From Pristionchus mayeri (lineage: Eukaryota; Nematoda; Chromadorea; Rhabditida; Neodiplogasteridae), in the NCBI GenBank assembly GCA_036245805.1, contig BTRK01000006.1, positions 18,198,365 through 18,262,364 of the forward strand: a stretch of DNA of 64,000 bases, written 5' to 3'. Below the pieces are notes generated by a model that made no database searches, was not told the origin of the DNA, and was given only the letters and a program-made list of their open reading frames with translations. The translations under genes were made by a program, and so were the position numbers. Below, in pieces: positions 23,066-37,400 of this stretch; position 1 is the stretch's first letter, and every line of letters starts with the position of its first letter.

Positions 23066-26000
23066 ATGAACGTATACCAAATTCACCTGCCCACAAAAGG
23101 GGGGAAATTCAAAAATGTTCGTCAATTCCCGACCAAAGACAAACGCAATCGGTTTCAATTTGGTTCGGTCATTGACAGTCTACACCCAATCGCATCGATA
23201 ATGAAACATGAACGTATACCAAATTCACCGGTCCACAAAAGGGAGATTAATTCTAAGTGTTCGTCAATTCCCGACCAAAGACAAACGCAATCGGTTTCAA
23301 TTTGGTTCGGTCATTGACAGTCTACACCCGTTCGCATCGATAATGAAACATGAACGTATACCAAATTCACCTGCCCACAAAAGGGGGGAAAATTCAAAAA
23401 TGTTCGTCAATTCCCGACCAAAGACAAACGCAATCGGTTTCAATTTGGTTCGGTCATTGACAGTCTACACCCGTTCGCATCGATAATGAAACATGAACGT
23501 ATACCAAATTCACCAGCCCACAAAAGGGAGATTAATTCGAAATGTTCGTCAATTTCCGACGAAAGACAAACGCAATCGGTTTCAATTTGGTTCGGTCATT
23601 AACATTCTACACCCGTTCGCATCGATAATGAAACATGAACGTATACCAAATTCACCTGCCCACAAAAGGGGGGAAAATTCAAAAATGTTCGTCAATTTCC
23701 GACCAAAGACAAACGCAATCGGTTTGAATTTGGTTCGGTCATTGACAGTCTACACCCGTTCGCATCGATAATGAAACATGAACGTATACCAAATTCACCA
23801 ACCCACAAAAGGGAGATTAATTCGAAATGTTCGTCAATTTCCGACCAAAGACAAACGCAATCGGTTTCAATTTGGTTCGGTCATTGACAGTCTACACCCG
23901 TTCGCATCGATAATGAAACATGAACGTATACCAAATTCACCAACCCACAAAAGGGAGATTAATTCGAAATGTTCGTCAATTTCCGACCAAAGACAAACGC
24001 AATCGGTTTCAATTTGGTTCGGTCATTGACAGTCTACACCCGTTCGCATCGATAATGAAACATGAACGTATACCAAATTCACCTGCCCACAAAAGGGAGA
24101 TTAATTCTAAGTGTTCGTCAATTCCCGACCAAAGACAAACGCAATCGGTTTCAATTTGGTTCGGTCATTGACAGTCTACACCCGTTCGCATCGATAATGA
24201 AACATGAACGTATACCAAATTCACCTGCCCACAAAAGGGGGGAAAATTCAAAAATGTTCGTCAATTTCCGACCAAAGACAAACGCAATCGGTTTGAATTT
24301 GGTTCGGTCATTGACAGTCTACACCCGTTCGCATCGATAATGAAACATGAACGTATACCAAATTCACCAACCCACAAAAGGGAGATTAATTCGAAATGTT
24401 CGTCAATTTCCGACCAAAGACAAACGCAATCGGTTTCAATTTGGTTCGGTCATTGACAGTCTACACCCGTTCGCATCGATAATGAAACATGAACGTATAC
24501 CAAATTCACCTGCCCACAAAAGGGGGGAAATTCAAAAATGTTCGTCAATTCCCGACCAAAGACAAACGCAATCGGTTTCAATTTGGTTCGGTCATTGACA
24601 GTCTACACCCAATCGCATCGATAATGAAACATGAACGTATACCAAATTCACCGGCCCACAAAAGGGAGATTAATTCTAAGTGTTCGTCAATTCCCGACCA
24701 AAGACAAACGCAATCGGTTTCAATTTGGTTCGGTCATTGACAGTCTACACCCGTTCGCATCGATAATGAAACATGAACGTATACCAAATTCACCTGCCCA
24801 CAAAAGGGGGGAAAATTCAAAAATGTTCGTCAATTCCCGACCAAAGACAAACGCAATCGGTTTCAATTTGGTTCGGTCATTGACAGTCTACACCCGTTCG
24901 CATCGATAATGAAACATGAACGTATACCAAATTCACCAGCCCACAAAAGGGAGATTAATTCGAAATGTTCGTCAATTTCCGACGAAAGACAAACGCAATC
25001 GGTTTCAATTTGGTTCGGTCATTAACATTCTACACCCGTTCGCATCGATAATGAAACATGAACGTATACCAAATTCACCTGCCCACAAAAGGGGGGAAAA
25101 TTCAAAAATGTTCGTCAATTTCCGACCAAAGACAAACGCAATCGGTTTGAATTTGGTTCGGTCATTGACAGTCTACACCCGTTCGCATCGATAATGAAAC
25201 ATGAACGTATACCAAATTCACCAACCCACAAAAGGGAGATTAATTCGAAATGTTCGTCAATTTCCGACCAAAGACAAACGCAATCGGTTTCAATTTGGTT
25301 CGGTCATTGACAGTCTACACCCGTTCGCATCGATAATGAAACATGAACGTATACCAAATTCACCTGCCCACAAAAGGGGGGAAATTCAAAAATGTTCGTC
25401 AATTCCCGACCAAAGACAAACGCAATCGGTTTCAATTTGGTTCGGTCATTGACAGTCTACACCCAATCGCATCGATAATGAAACATGAACGTATACCAAA
25501 TTCACCAACCCACAAAAGGGAGATTAATTCGAAATGTTCGTCAATTTCCGACCAAAGACAAACGCAATCGGTTTCAATTTGGTTCGGTCATTGACAGTCT
25601 ACACCCGTTCGCATCGATAATGAAACATGAACGTATACCAAATTCACCTGCCCACAAAAGGGGGGAAATTCAAAAATGTTCGTCAATTCCCGACCAAAGA
25701 CAAACGCAATCGGTTTCAATTTGGTTCGGTCATTGACAGTCTACACCCAATCGCATCGATAATGAAACATGAACGTATACCAAATTCACCGGCCCACAAA
25801 AGGGAGATTAATTCTAAGTGTTCGTCAATTCCCGACCAAAGACAAACGCAATCGGTTTCAATTTGGTTCGGTCATTGACAGTCTACACCCGTTCGCATCG
25901 ATAATGAAACATGAACGTATACCAAATTCACCTGCCCACAAAAGGGGGGAAAATTCAAAAATGTTCGTCAATTCCCGACCAAAGACAAACGCAATCGGTT

Positions 26001-28045
26001 TCAATTTGGTTCGGTCATTGACAGTCTACACCCGTTCGCATCGATAATGAAACATGAACGTATACCAAATTCACCAGCCCACAAAAGGGAGATTAATTCG
26101 AAATGTTCGTCAATTTCCGACGAAAGACAAACGCAATCGGTTTCAATTTGGTTCGGTCATTAACATTCTACACCCGTTCGCATCGATAATGAAACATGAA
26201 CGTATACCAAATTCACCTGCCCACAAAAGGGGGGAAATTCAAAAATGTTCGTCAATTCCCGACCAAAGACAAACGCAATCGGTTTCAATTTGGTTCGGTC
26301 ATTGACAGTCTACACCCAATCGCATCGATAATGAAACATGAACGTATACCAAATTCACCGGCCCACAAAAGGGAGATTAATTCTAAGTGTTCGTCAATTC
26401 CCGACCAAAGACAAACGCAATCGGTTTCAATTTGGTTCGGTCATTGACAGTCTACACCCGTTCGCATCGATAATGAAACATGAACGTATACCAAATTCAC
26501 CTGCCCACAAAAGGGGGGAAAATTCAAAAATGTTCGTCAATTCCCGACCAAAGACAAACGCAATCGGTTTCAATTTGGTTCGGTCATTGACAGTCTACAC
26601 CCGTTCGCATCGATAATGAAACATGAACGTATACCAAATTCACCAGCCCACAAAAGGGAGATTAATTCGAAATGTTCGTCAATTTCCGACGAAAGACAAA
26701 CGCAATCGGTTTCAATTTGGTTCGGTCATTAACATTCTACACCCGTTCGCATCGATAATGAAACATGAACGTATACCAAATTCACCTGCCCACAAAAGGG
26801 GGGAAAATTCAAAAATGTTCGTCAATTTCCGACCAAAGACAAACGCAATCGGTTTGAATTTGGTTCGGTCATTGACAGTCTACACCCGTTCGCATCGATA
26901 ATGAAACATGAACGTATACCAAATTCACCAACCCACAAAAGGGAGATTAATTCGAAATGTTCGTCAATTTCCGACCAAAGACAAACGCAATCGGTTTCAA
27001 TTTGGTTCGGTCATTGACAGTCTACACCCGTTCGCATCGATAATGAAACATGAACGTATACCAAATTCACCTGCCCACAAAAGGGGGGAAATTCAAAAAT
27101 GTTCGTCAATTCCCGACCAAAGACAAACGCAATCGGTTTCAATTTGGTTCGGTCATTGACAGTCTACACCCAATCGCATCGATAATGAAACATGAACGTA
27201 TACCAAATTCACCGGCCCACAAAAGGGAGATTAATTCTAAGTGTTCGTCAATTCCCGACCAAAGACAAACGCAATCGGTTTCAATTTGGTTCGGTCATTG
27301 ACAGTCTACACCCGTTCGCATCGATAATGAAACATGAACGTATACCAAATTCACCTGCCCACAAAAGGGGGGAAAATTCAAAAATGTTCGTCAATTCCCG
27401 ACCAAAGACAAACGCAATCGGTTTCAATTTGGTTCGGTCATTGACAGTCTACACCCGTTCGCATCGATAATGAAACATGAACGTATACCAAATTCACCAG
27501 CCCACAAAAGGGAGATTAATTCGAAATGTTCGTCAATTTCCGACGAAAGACAAACGCAATCGGTTTCAATTTGGTTCGGTCATTAACATTCTACACCCGT
27601 TCGCATCGATAATGAAACATGAACGTATACCAAATTCACCTGCCCACAAAAGGGGGGAAAATTCAAAAATGTTCGTCAATTCCCGACCAAAGACAAACGC
27701 AATCGGTTTCAATTTGGTTCGGTCATTGACAGTCTACACCCGTTCGTATCGATTATGAAACTGTAACGTATACCAAATTCACCAGCCCACAAAAGGGAGA
27801 TTAATTCGAAATGTTCGTCAATTCCCGACCAAAGACAAACGCAATCGGTTTCAATTTGGTTCGGTCATTGACAGTCTACACCCGTTCGCATCGATTATGA
27901 AACATGAACGTATACCAAATTCACCAACCCACAAAAGGGAGATTAATTCGAAATGTTCGTCAATTTCCGACCAAAGACAAACGCAATCGGTTTGAATTTG
28001 GTTCGGTCATTGACAGTCTACACCCGTTCGCATCGATAATGAAAC
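23066..28045 (+). repeat. Higher-order repeat zone 2 (six-monomer, 854 bp)
   Basis: A hexamer of four 142-bp and two 143-bp units recurs, for example at 24,489 and 25,343 and again at 26,196 and 27,050. Diagnostic variants are cacccaatcgcatc, a run of ggggggaaaa and cattaacattctac with gacgaaagac. Confidence 0.75.
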
Positions 28046-28898
28046 ATGAACGTATACCAAATTCACCAACCCACAAAAGGGAGATTAATTCGAAATGTTC
28101 GTCAATTTCCGACCAAAGACAAACGCAATCGGTTTCAATTTGGTTCGGTCATTGACAGTCTACACCCGTTCGCATCGATAATGAAACATGAACGTATACC
28201 AAATTCACCAACCCACAAAAGGGAGATTAATTCGAAATGTTCGTCAATTTCCGACCAAAGACAAACGCAATCGGTTTGAATTTGGTTCGGTCATTGACAG
28301 TCTACACCCGTTCGCATCGATAATGAAACATGAACGTATACCAAATTCACCAACCCACAAAAGGGAGATTAATTCGAAATGTTCGTCAATTTCCGACCAA
28401 AGACAAACGCAATCGGTTTCAATTTGGTTCGGTCATTGACAGTCTACACCCGTTCGCTTCGATAATGAAACATGAACGTATACCAAATTCACCTGCCCAC
28501 AAAAGGGGGGAAATTCAAAAATGTTCGTCAATTCCCGACCAAAGACAAACGCAATCGGTTTCAATTTGGTTCGGTCATTGACAGTCTACACCCGTTCGCA
28601 TCGATAATGAAACATGAACGTATACCAAATTCACCGGCCCACAAAAGGGAGATTAATTCTAAGTGTTCGTCAATTCCCGACCAAAGACAAACGCAATCGG
28701 TTTCAATTTGGTTCGGTCATTGACAGTCTACACCCGTTCGCATCGATAATGAAACATGAACGTATACCAAATTCACCTGCCCACAAAAGGGGGGAAAATT
28801 CAAAAATGTTCGTCAATTCCCGACCAAAGACAAACGCAATCGGTTTCAATTTGGTTCGGTCATTGACAGTCTACACCCGTTCGCATCGATAATGAAAC

Positions 28899-31454
28899 AT
28901 GAACGTATACCAAATTCACCAGCCCACAAAAGGGAGATTAATTCGAAATGTTCGTCAATTTCCGACGAAAGACAAACGCAATCGGTTTCAATTTGGTTCG
29001 GTCATTAACATTCTACACCCGTTCGCATCGATAATGAAACATGAACGTATACCAAATTCACCTGCCCACAAAAGGGAGACTAATTCGAAATGTTCGTCAA
29101 TTCCCGACCAAAGACAAACGCAATCGGTTTCAATTTGGTTCGGTCATTGACAGTCTACACCCGTTCGCATCGATTATGAAACATGAACGTATACCAAATT
29201 CACCAGCCCACAAAAGGGAGATTAATTCGAAATGTTCGTCAATTCCCGACCAAGACAAACGCAATCGGTTTCAATTTGGTTCGGTCATTGACAGTCTACA
29301 CCCGTTCGCATCGATAATGAAACATGGACGTATACCAAATTCACCAACCCACAAAAGGGAGATTAATTCGAAATGTTCGTCAATTCCCGACCAAAGACAA
29401 ACGCAATCGGTTTCAATTTGGTTCGGTCATTGACAGTCTACACCCGTTCGCATCGATTATGAAACATGGACGTATACCAAATTCACCAACCCACAAAAGG
29501 GAGATTAATTCGAAATGTTCGTCAATTCCCGACCAAAGACAAACGCAATCGGTTTCAATTTGGTTCGGTCATTGACAGTCTACACCCGTTCGCATCGATA
29601 ATGAAACATGGACGTATACCAAATTCACCAACCCACAAAAGGGAGATTAATTCGAAATGTTCGTCAATTCCCGACCAAAGACAAACGCAATCGGTTTCAA
29701 TTTGGTTCGGTCATTGACAGTCTACACCCGTTCGCATCGATTATGAAACATGAACGTATAACAAATTCACCAGCCCACAAAAGGGAGATTAATTCGAAAT
29801 GTTCGTCAATTCCCGACCAAAGACAAACGCAATCGGTTTCAATTTGGTTCGGTCATTAACATTCTACACCCGTTCGCATCGATAATGAAACATGAACGTA
29901 TACCAAATTCACCTGCCCACAAAAGGGAGATTAATTCTAAGTGTTCGTCAATTCCCGACCAAAGACAAACGCAATCGGTTTCAATTTGGTTCGGTCATTG
30001 ACAGTCTACACCCGTTCGCATCGATAATGAAACATGAACGTATACCAAATTCACCTGCCCACAAAAGGGGGGAAAATTCAAAAATGTTCGTAAATTCCCG
30101 ACCAAAGACAAACGCAATCGGTTTCAATTTGGTTCGGTCATTGACAGTCTACACCCGTTCGCATCGATAATGAAACATGAACGTATACCAAATTCACCAG
30201 CCCACAAAAGGGAGATTAATTCGAAATGTTCGTCAATTTCCGACGAAAGACAAACGCAATCGGTTTCAATTTGGTTCGGTCATTAACATTCTACACCCGT
30301 TCGCATCGATAATGAAACATGAACGTATACCAAATTCACCTGCCCACAAAAGGGAGACTAATTCGAAATGTTCGTCAATTCCCGACCAAAGACAAACGCA
30401 ATCGGTTTCAATTTGGTTCGGTCATTGACAGTCTACACCCGTTCGCATCGATTATGAAACATGAACGTATACCAAATTCACCAGCCCACAAAAGGGAGAT
30501 TAATTCGAAATGTTCGTCAATTCCCGACCAAGACAAACGCAATCGGTTTCAATTTGGTTCGGTCATTGACAGTCTACACCCGTTCGCATCGATAATGAAA
30601 CATGGACGTATACCAAATTCACCAACCCACAAAAGGGAGATTAATTCGAAATGTTCGTCAATTCCCGACCAAAGACAAACGCAATCGGTTTCAATTTGGT
30701 TCGGTCATTGACAGTCTACACCCGTTCGCATCGATTATGAAACATGGACGTATACCAAATTCTCCAACCCACAAAAGGGAGATTAATTCGAAATGTTCGT
30801 CAATTCCCGACCAAAGACAAACGCAATCGGTTTCAATTTGGTTCGGTCATTGACAGTCTACACCCGTTCGCATCGATAATGAAACATGGACGTATACCAA
30901 ATTCACCAACCCACAAAAGGGAGATTAATTCGAAATGTTCGTCAATTCCCGACCAAAGACAAACGCAATCGGTTTCAATTTGGTTCGGTCATTGACAGTC
31001 TACACCCGTTCGCATCGATAATGAAACATGAACGTATACCAAATTCACCAACCCACAAAAGGGAGATTAATTCGAAATGTTCGTCAATTCCCGACCAAAG
31101 ACAAACGCAATCGGTTTCAATTTGGTTCGGTCATTGACAGCCTACACCCGTTCGCATCGATAATGAATCATGGACGTATACCAAATTCACCAACCCACAA
31201 AAGGGAGATTAATTCGAAATGTTCGTCAATTCCCGACCAAAGACAAACGCAATCGGTTTCAATTTGGTTCGGTCATTGACAGTCTACACCCGTTCGCATC
31301 GATAATGAAACATGGACGTATACCAAATTCACCAACCCACAAAAGGGAGATTAATTCGAAATGTTCGTCAATTCCCGACCAAAGACAAACGCAATCGGTT
31401 TCAATTTGGTTCGGTCATTGACAGTCTACACCCGTTCGCATCGATTATGAAACA
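28899..31454 (+). repeat. Duplicated nine-monomer block (1,278 bp)
   Basis: The block starting at 28,899 repeats at 30,177. Both copies share a rare one-base deletion (gaccaagacaaacg, near 29,249 and 30,528), so one was copied from the other after that deletion. A few private changes distinguish them. Confidence 0.78.
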
Positions 31455-34400
31455 TGGACGTATACCAAATTCTCCAACCCACAAAAGGGAGATTAATTCG
31501 AAATGTTCGTCAATTCCCGACCAAAGACAAACGCAATCGGTTTCAATTTGGTTCGGTCATTGACAGTCTACACCCGTTCGCATCGATAATGAAACATGGA
31601 CGTATACCAAATTCACCAACCCACAAAAGGGAGATTAATTCGAAATGTTCGTCAATTCCCGACCAAAGACAAACGCAATCGGTTTCAATTTGGTTCGGTC
31701 ATTGACAGTCTACACCCGTTCGCATCGATAATGAAACATGACGTATACCAAATTCACCAACCCACAAAAGGGAGATTAATTCGAAATGTTCGTCAATTCC
31801 CGACCAAAGACAAACGCAATCGGTTTCAATTTGGTTCGGTCATTGACAGCCTACACCCGTTCGCATCGATAATGAATCATGGACGTATACCAAATTCACC
31901 AACCCACAAAAGGGAGATTAATTCGAAATGTTCGTCAATTCCCGACCAAAGACAAACGCAATCGGTTTCAATTTGGTTCGGTCATTGACAGTCTACACCC
32001 GTTCGCATCGATAATGAAACATGGACGTATACCAAATTCACCAACCCACAAAAGGGAGATTAATTCGAAATGTTCGTCAATTCCCGACCAAAGACAAACG
32101 CAATCGGTTTCAATTTGGTTCGGTCATTGACAGTCTACACCCGTTCGCATCGATAATGAAACATGGACGTATACCAAATTCACCAACCCACAAAAGGGAG
32201 ATTAATTCGAAATGTTCGTCAATTCCCGACCAAAGACAAACGCAATCGGTTTCAATTTGGTTCGGTCATTGACAGTCTACACCCGTTCGCATCGATAATG
32301 AAACATGAACGTATACCAAATTCACCAACCCACAAAAGGGAGATTAATTCGAAATGTTCGTCAATTCCCGACCAAAGACAAACGCAATCGGTTTCAATTT
32401 GGTTCGGTCATTGACAGCCTACACCCGTTCGCATCGATAATGAATCATGGACGTATACCAAATTCACCAACCCACAAAAGGGAGATTAATTCGAAATGTT
32501 CGTCAATTCCCGACCAAAGACAAACGCAATCGGTTTCAATTTGGTTCGGTCATTGACAGTCTACACCCGTTCGCATCGATAATGAAACATGGACGTATAC
32601 CAAATTCACCAACCCACAAAAGGGAGATTAATTCGAAATGTTCGTCAATTCCCGACCAAAGACAAACGCAATCGGTTTCAATTTGGTTCGGTCATTGACA
32701 GTCTACACCCGTTCGCATCGATTATGAAACATGGACGTATACCAAATTCTCCAACCCACAAAAGGGAGATTAATTCGAAATGTTCGTCAATTCCCGACCA
32801 AAGACAAACGCAATCGGTTTCAATTTGGTTCGGTCATTGACAGTCTACACCCGTTCGCATCGATAATGAAACATGGACGTATACCAAATTCACCAACCCA
32901 CAAAAGGGAGATTAATTCGAAATGTTCGTCAATTCCCGACCAAAGACAAACGCAATCGGTTTCAATTTGGTTCGGTCATTGACAGTCTACACCCGTTCGC
33001 ATCGATAATGAAACATGAACGTATACCAAATTCACCAACCCACAAAAGGGAGATTAATTCGAAATGTTCGTCAATTCCCGACCAAAGACAAACGCAATCG
33101 GTTTCAATTTGGTTCGGTCATTGACAGCCTACACCCGTTCGCATCGATAATGAATCATGGACGTATACCAAATTCACCAACCCACAAAAGGGAGATTAAT
33201 TCGAAATGTTCGTCAATTCCCGACCAAAGACAAACGCAATCGGTTTCAATTTGGTTCGGTCATTGACAGTCTACACCCGTTCGCATCGATAATGAAACAT
33301 GGACGTATACCAAATTCACCAACCCACAAAAGGGAGATTAATTCGAAATGTTCGTCAATTCCCGACCAAAGACAAACGCAATCGGTTTCAATTTGGTTCG
33401 GTCATTGACAGTCTACACCCGTTCGCATCGATAATGAAACATGGACGTATACCAAATTCACCAACCCACAAAAGGGAGATTAATTCGAAATGTTCGTCAA
33501 TTCCCGACCAAAGACAAACGCAATCGGTTTCAATTTGGTTCGGTCATTGACAGTCTACACCCGTTCGCATCGATAATGAAACATGGACGTATACCAAATT
33601 CACCAACCCACAAAAGGGAGATTAATTCGAAATGTTCGTCAATTCCCGACCAAAGACAAACGCAATCGGTTTCAATTTGGTTCGGTCATTGACAGTCTAC
33701 ACCCGTTCGCATCGATAATGAAACATGAACGTATACCAAATTCACCAACCCACAAAAGGGAGATTAATTCGAAATGTTCGTCAATTCCCGACCAAAGACA
33801 AACGCAATCGGTTTCAATTTGGTTCGGTCATTGACAGCCTACACCCGTTCGCATCGATAATGAATCATGGACGTATACCAAATTCACCAACCCACAAAAG
33901 GGAGATTAATTCGAAATGTTCGTCAATTCCCGACCAAAGACAAACGCAATCGGTTTCAATTTGGTTCGGTCATTGACAGTCTACACCCGTTCGCATCGAT
34001 AATGAAACATGGACGTATACCAAATTCACCAACCCACAAAAGGGAGATTAATTCGAAATGTTCGTCAATTCCCGACCAAAGACAAACGCAATCGGTTTCA
34101 ATTTGGTTCGGTCATTGACAGTCTACACCCGTTCGCATCGATAATGAAACATGGACGTATACCAAATTCACCAACCCACAAAAGGGAGATTAATTCGAAA
34201 TGTTCGTCAATTCCCGACCAAAGACAAACGCAATCGGTTTCAATTTGGTTCGGTCATTGACAGTCTACACCCGTTCGCATCGATAATGAAACATGGACGT
34301 ATACCAAATTCACCAACCCACAAAAGGGAGATTAATTCGAAATGTTCGTCAATTCCCGACCAAAGACAAACGCAATCGGTTTCAATTTGGTTCGGTCATT

Positions 34401-37400
34401 GACAGTCTACACCCGTTCGCATCGATAATGAAACATGAACGTATACCAAATTCACCAACCCACAAAAGGGAGATTAATTCGAAATGTTCGTCAATTCCCG
34501 ACCAAAGACAAACGCAATCGGTTTCAATTTGGTTCGGTCATTGACAGCCTACACCCGTTCGCATCGATAATGAATCATGGACGTATACCAAATTCACCAA
34601 CCCACAAAAGGGAGATTAATTCGAAATGTTCGTCAATTCCCGACCAAAGACAAACGCAATCGGTTTCAATTTGGTTCGGTCATTGACAGTCTACACCCGT
34701 TCGCATCGATAATGAAACATGGACGTATACCAAATTCACCAACCCACAAAAGGGAGATTAATTCGAAATGTTCGTCAATTCCCGACCAAAGACAAACGCA
34801 ATCGGTTTCAATTTGGTTCGGTCATTGACAGTCTACACCCGTTCGCATCGATAATGAAACATGGACGTATACCAAATTCACCAACCCACAAAAGGGAAAT
34901 TAATTCGAAATGTTCGTCAATTCCCGACCAAAGACAAACGCAATCGGTTTCAATTTGGTTCGGTCATTGACAGTCTACACCCGTTCGCATCGATTATGAA
35001 ACATGGACGTATACCAAATTCACCAACCCACAAAAGGGAGATTAATTCGAAATGTTCGTCAATTCCCGACCAAAGACAAACGCAATCGGTTTCAATTTGG
35101 TTCCGTCATTGACAGTCTACACCCGTTCGCATCGATAATGAAACATGGACGTATACCAAATTCACCAACCCACAAAAGGGAGATTAATTCGAAATGTTCG
35201 TCAATTCCCGACCAAAGACAAACGCAATCGGTTTCAATTTGGTTCGGTCATTGACAGTCTACACCCGTTCGCATCGATAATGAAACATGAACGTATACCA
35301 AATTCACCAACCCACAAAAGGGAGATTAATTCGAAATGTTCGTCAATTCCCGACCAAAGACAAACGCAATCGGTTTCAATTTGGTTCGGTCATTGACAGC
35401 CTACACCCGTTCGCATCGATAATGAATCATGGACGTATACCAAATTCACCAACCCACAAAAGGGAGATTAATTCGAAATGTTCGTCAATTCCCGACCAAA
35501 GACAAACGCAATCGGTTTCAATTTGGTTCGGTCATTGACAGCCTACACCCGTTCGCATCGATAATGAATCATGGACGTATACCAAATTCACCAACCCACA
35601 AAAGGGAGATTAATTCGAAATGTTCGTCAATTCCCGACCAAAGACAAACGCAATCGGTTTCAATTTGGTTCGGTCATTGACAGTCTACACCCGTTCGCAT
35701 CGATAATGAAACATGAACGTATACCAAATTCACCTGCCCACAAAAGGGGGAAAATTCAAAATGTTCGTAAATTCCCGACCAAAGACAAACGCAATCGGTT
35801 TCAATTTGGTTCGGTCATTAACATTCTACACCCGTTCGCATCGATAATGAAACATGAACGTATACCAAATTCACCTGCCCACAAAAGGGAGATTAATTCG
35901 AAATGTTCGTCAATTCCCGACCAAAGACAAACGCAATCGGTTTCAATTTGGTTCGGTCATTGACAGTCTACACCCGTTCGCATCGATAATGAAACATGGA
36001 CGTATACCAAATTCACCAACCCACAAAAGGGAGATTAATTCGAAATGTTCGTCAATTCCCGACCAAAGACAAACGCAATCGGTTTCAATTTGGTTCGGTC
36101 ATTGACAGTCTACACCCGTTCGCATCGATTATGAAACATGGACGTATACCAAATTCACCAACCCACAAAAGGGAGATTAATTCGAAATGTTCGTCAATTC
36201 CCGACCAAAGACAAACGCAATCGGTTTCAATTTGGTTCGGTCATTGACAGTCTACACCCGTTCGCATCGATAATGAAACATGGACGTATACCAAATTCAC
36301 CAACCCACAAAAGGGAGATTAATTCGAAATGTTCGTCAATTCCCGACCAAAGACAAACGCAATCGGTTTCAATTTGGTTCGGTCATTGACAGTCTACACC
36401 CGTTCGCATCGATAATGAAACATGAACGTATACCAAATTCACCAACCCACAAAAGGGAGATTAATTCGAAATGTTCGTCAATTCCCGACCAAAGACAAAC
36501 GCAATCGGTTTCAATTTGGTTCGGTCATTGACAGCCTACACCCGTTCGCATCGATAATGAATCATGGACGTATACCAAATTCACCAACCCACAAAAGGGA
36601 GATTAATTCGAAATGTTCGTCAATTCCCGACCAAAGACAAACGCAATCGGTTTCAATTTGGTTCGGTCATTGACAGTCTACACCCGTTCGCATCGATAAT
36701 GAAACATGGACGTATACCAAATTCACCAACCCACAAAAGGGAGATTAATTCGAAATGTTCGTCAATTCCCGACCAAAGACAAACGCAATCGGTTTCAATT
36801 TGGTTCGGTCATTGACAGTCTACACCCGTTCGCATCGATTATGAAACATGGACGTATACCAAATTCACCAACCCACAAAAGGGAGATTAATTCGAAATGT
36901 TCGTCAATTCCCGACCAAAGACAAACGCAATCGGTTTCAATTTGGTTCGGTCATTGACAGTCTACACCCGTTCGCATCGATAATGAAACATGGACGTATA
37001 CCAAATTCACCAACCCACAAAAGGGAGATTAATTCGAAATGTTCGTCAATTCCCGACCAAAGACAAACGCAATCGGTTTCAATTTGGTTCGGTCATTGAC
37101 AGTCTACACCCGTTCGCATCGATAATGAAACATGAACGTATACCAAATTCACCAACCCACAAAAGGGAGATTAATTCGAAATGTTCGTCAATTCCCGACC
37201 AAAGACAAACGCAATCGGTTTCAATTTGGTTCGGTCATTGACAGCCTACACCCGTTCGCATCGATAATGAATCATGGACGTATACCAAATTCACCAACCC
37301 ACAAAAGGGAGATTAATTCGAAATGTTCGTCAATTCCCGACCAAAGACAAACGCAATCGGTTTCAATTTGGTTCGGTCATTGACAGTCTACACCCGTTCG

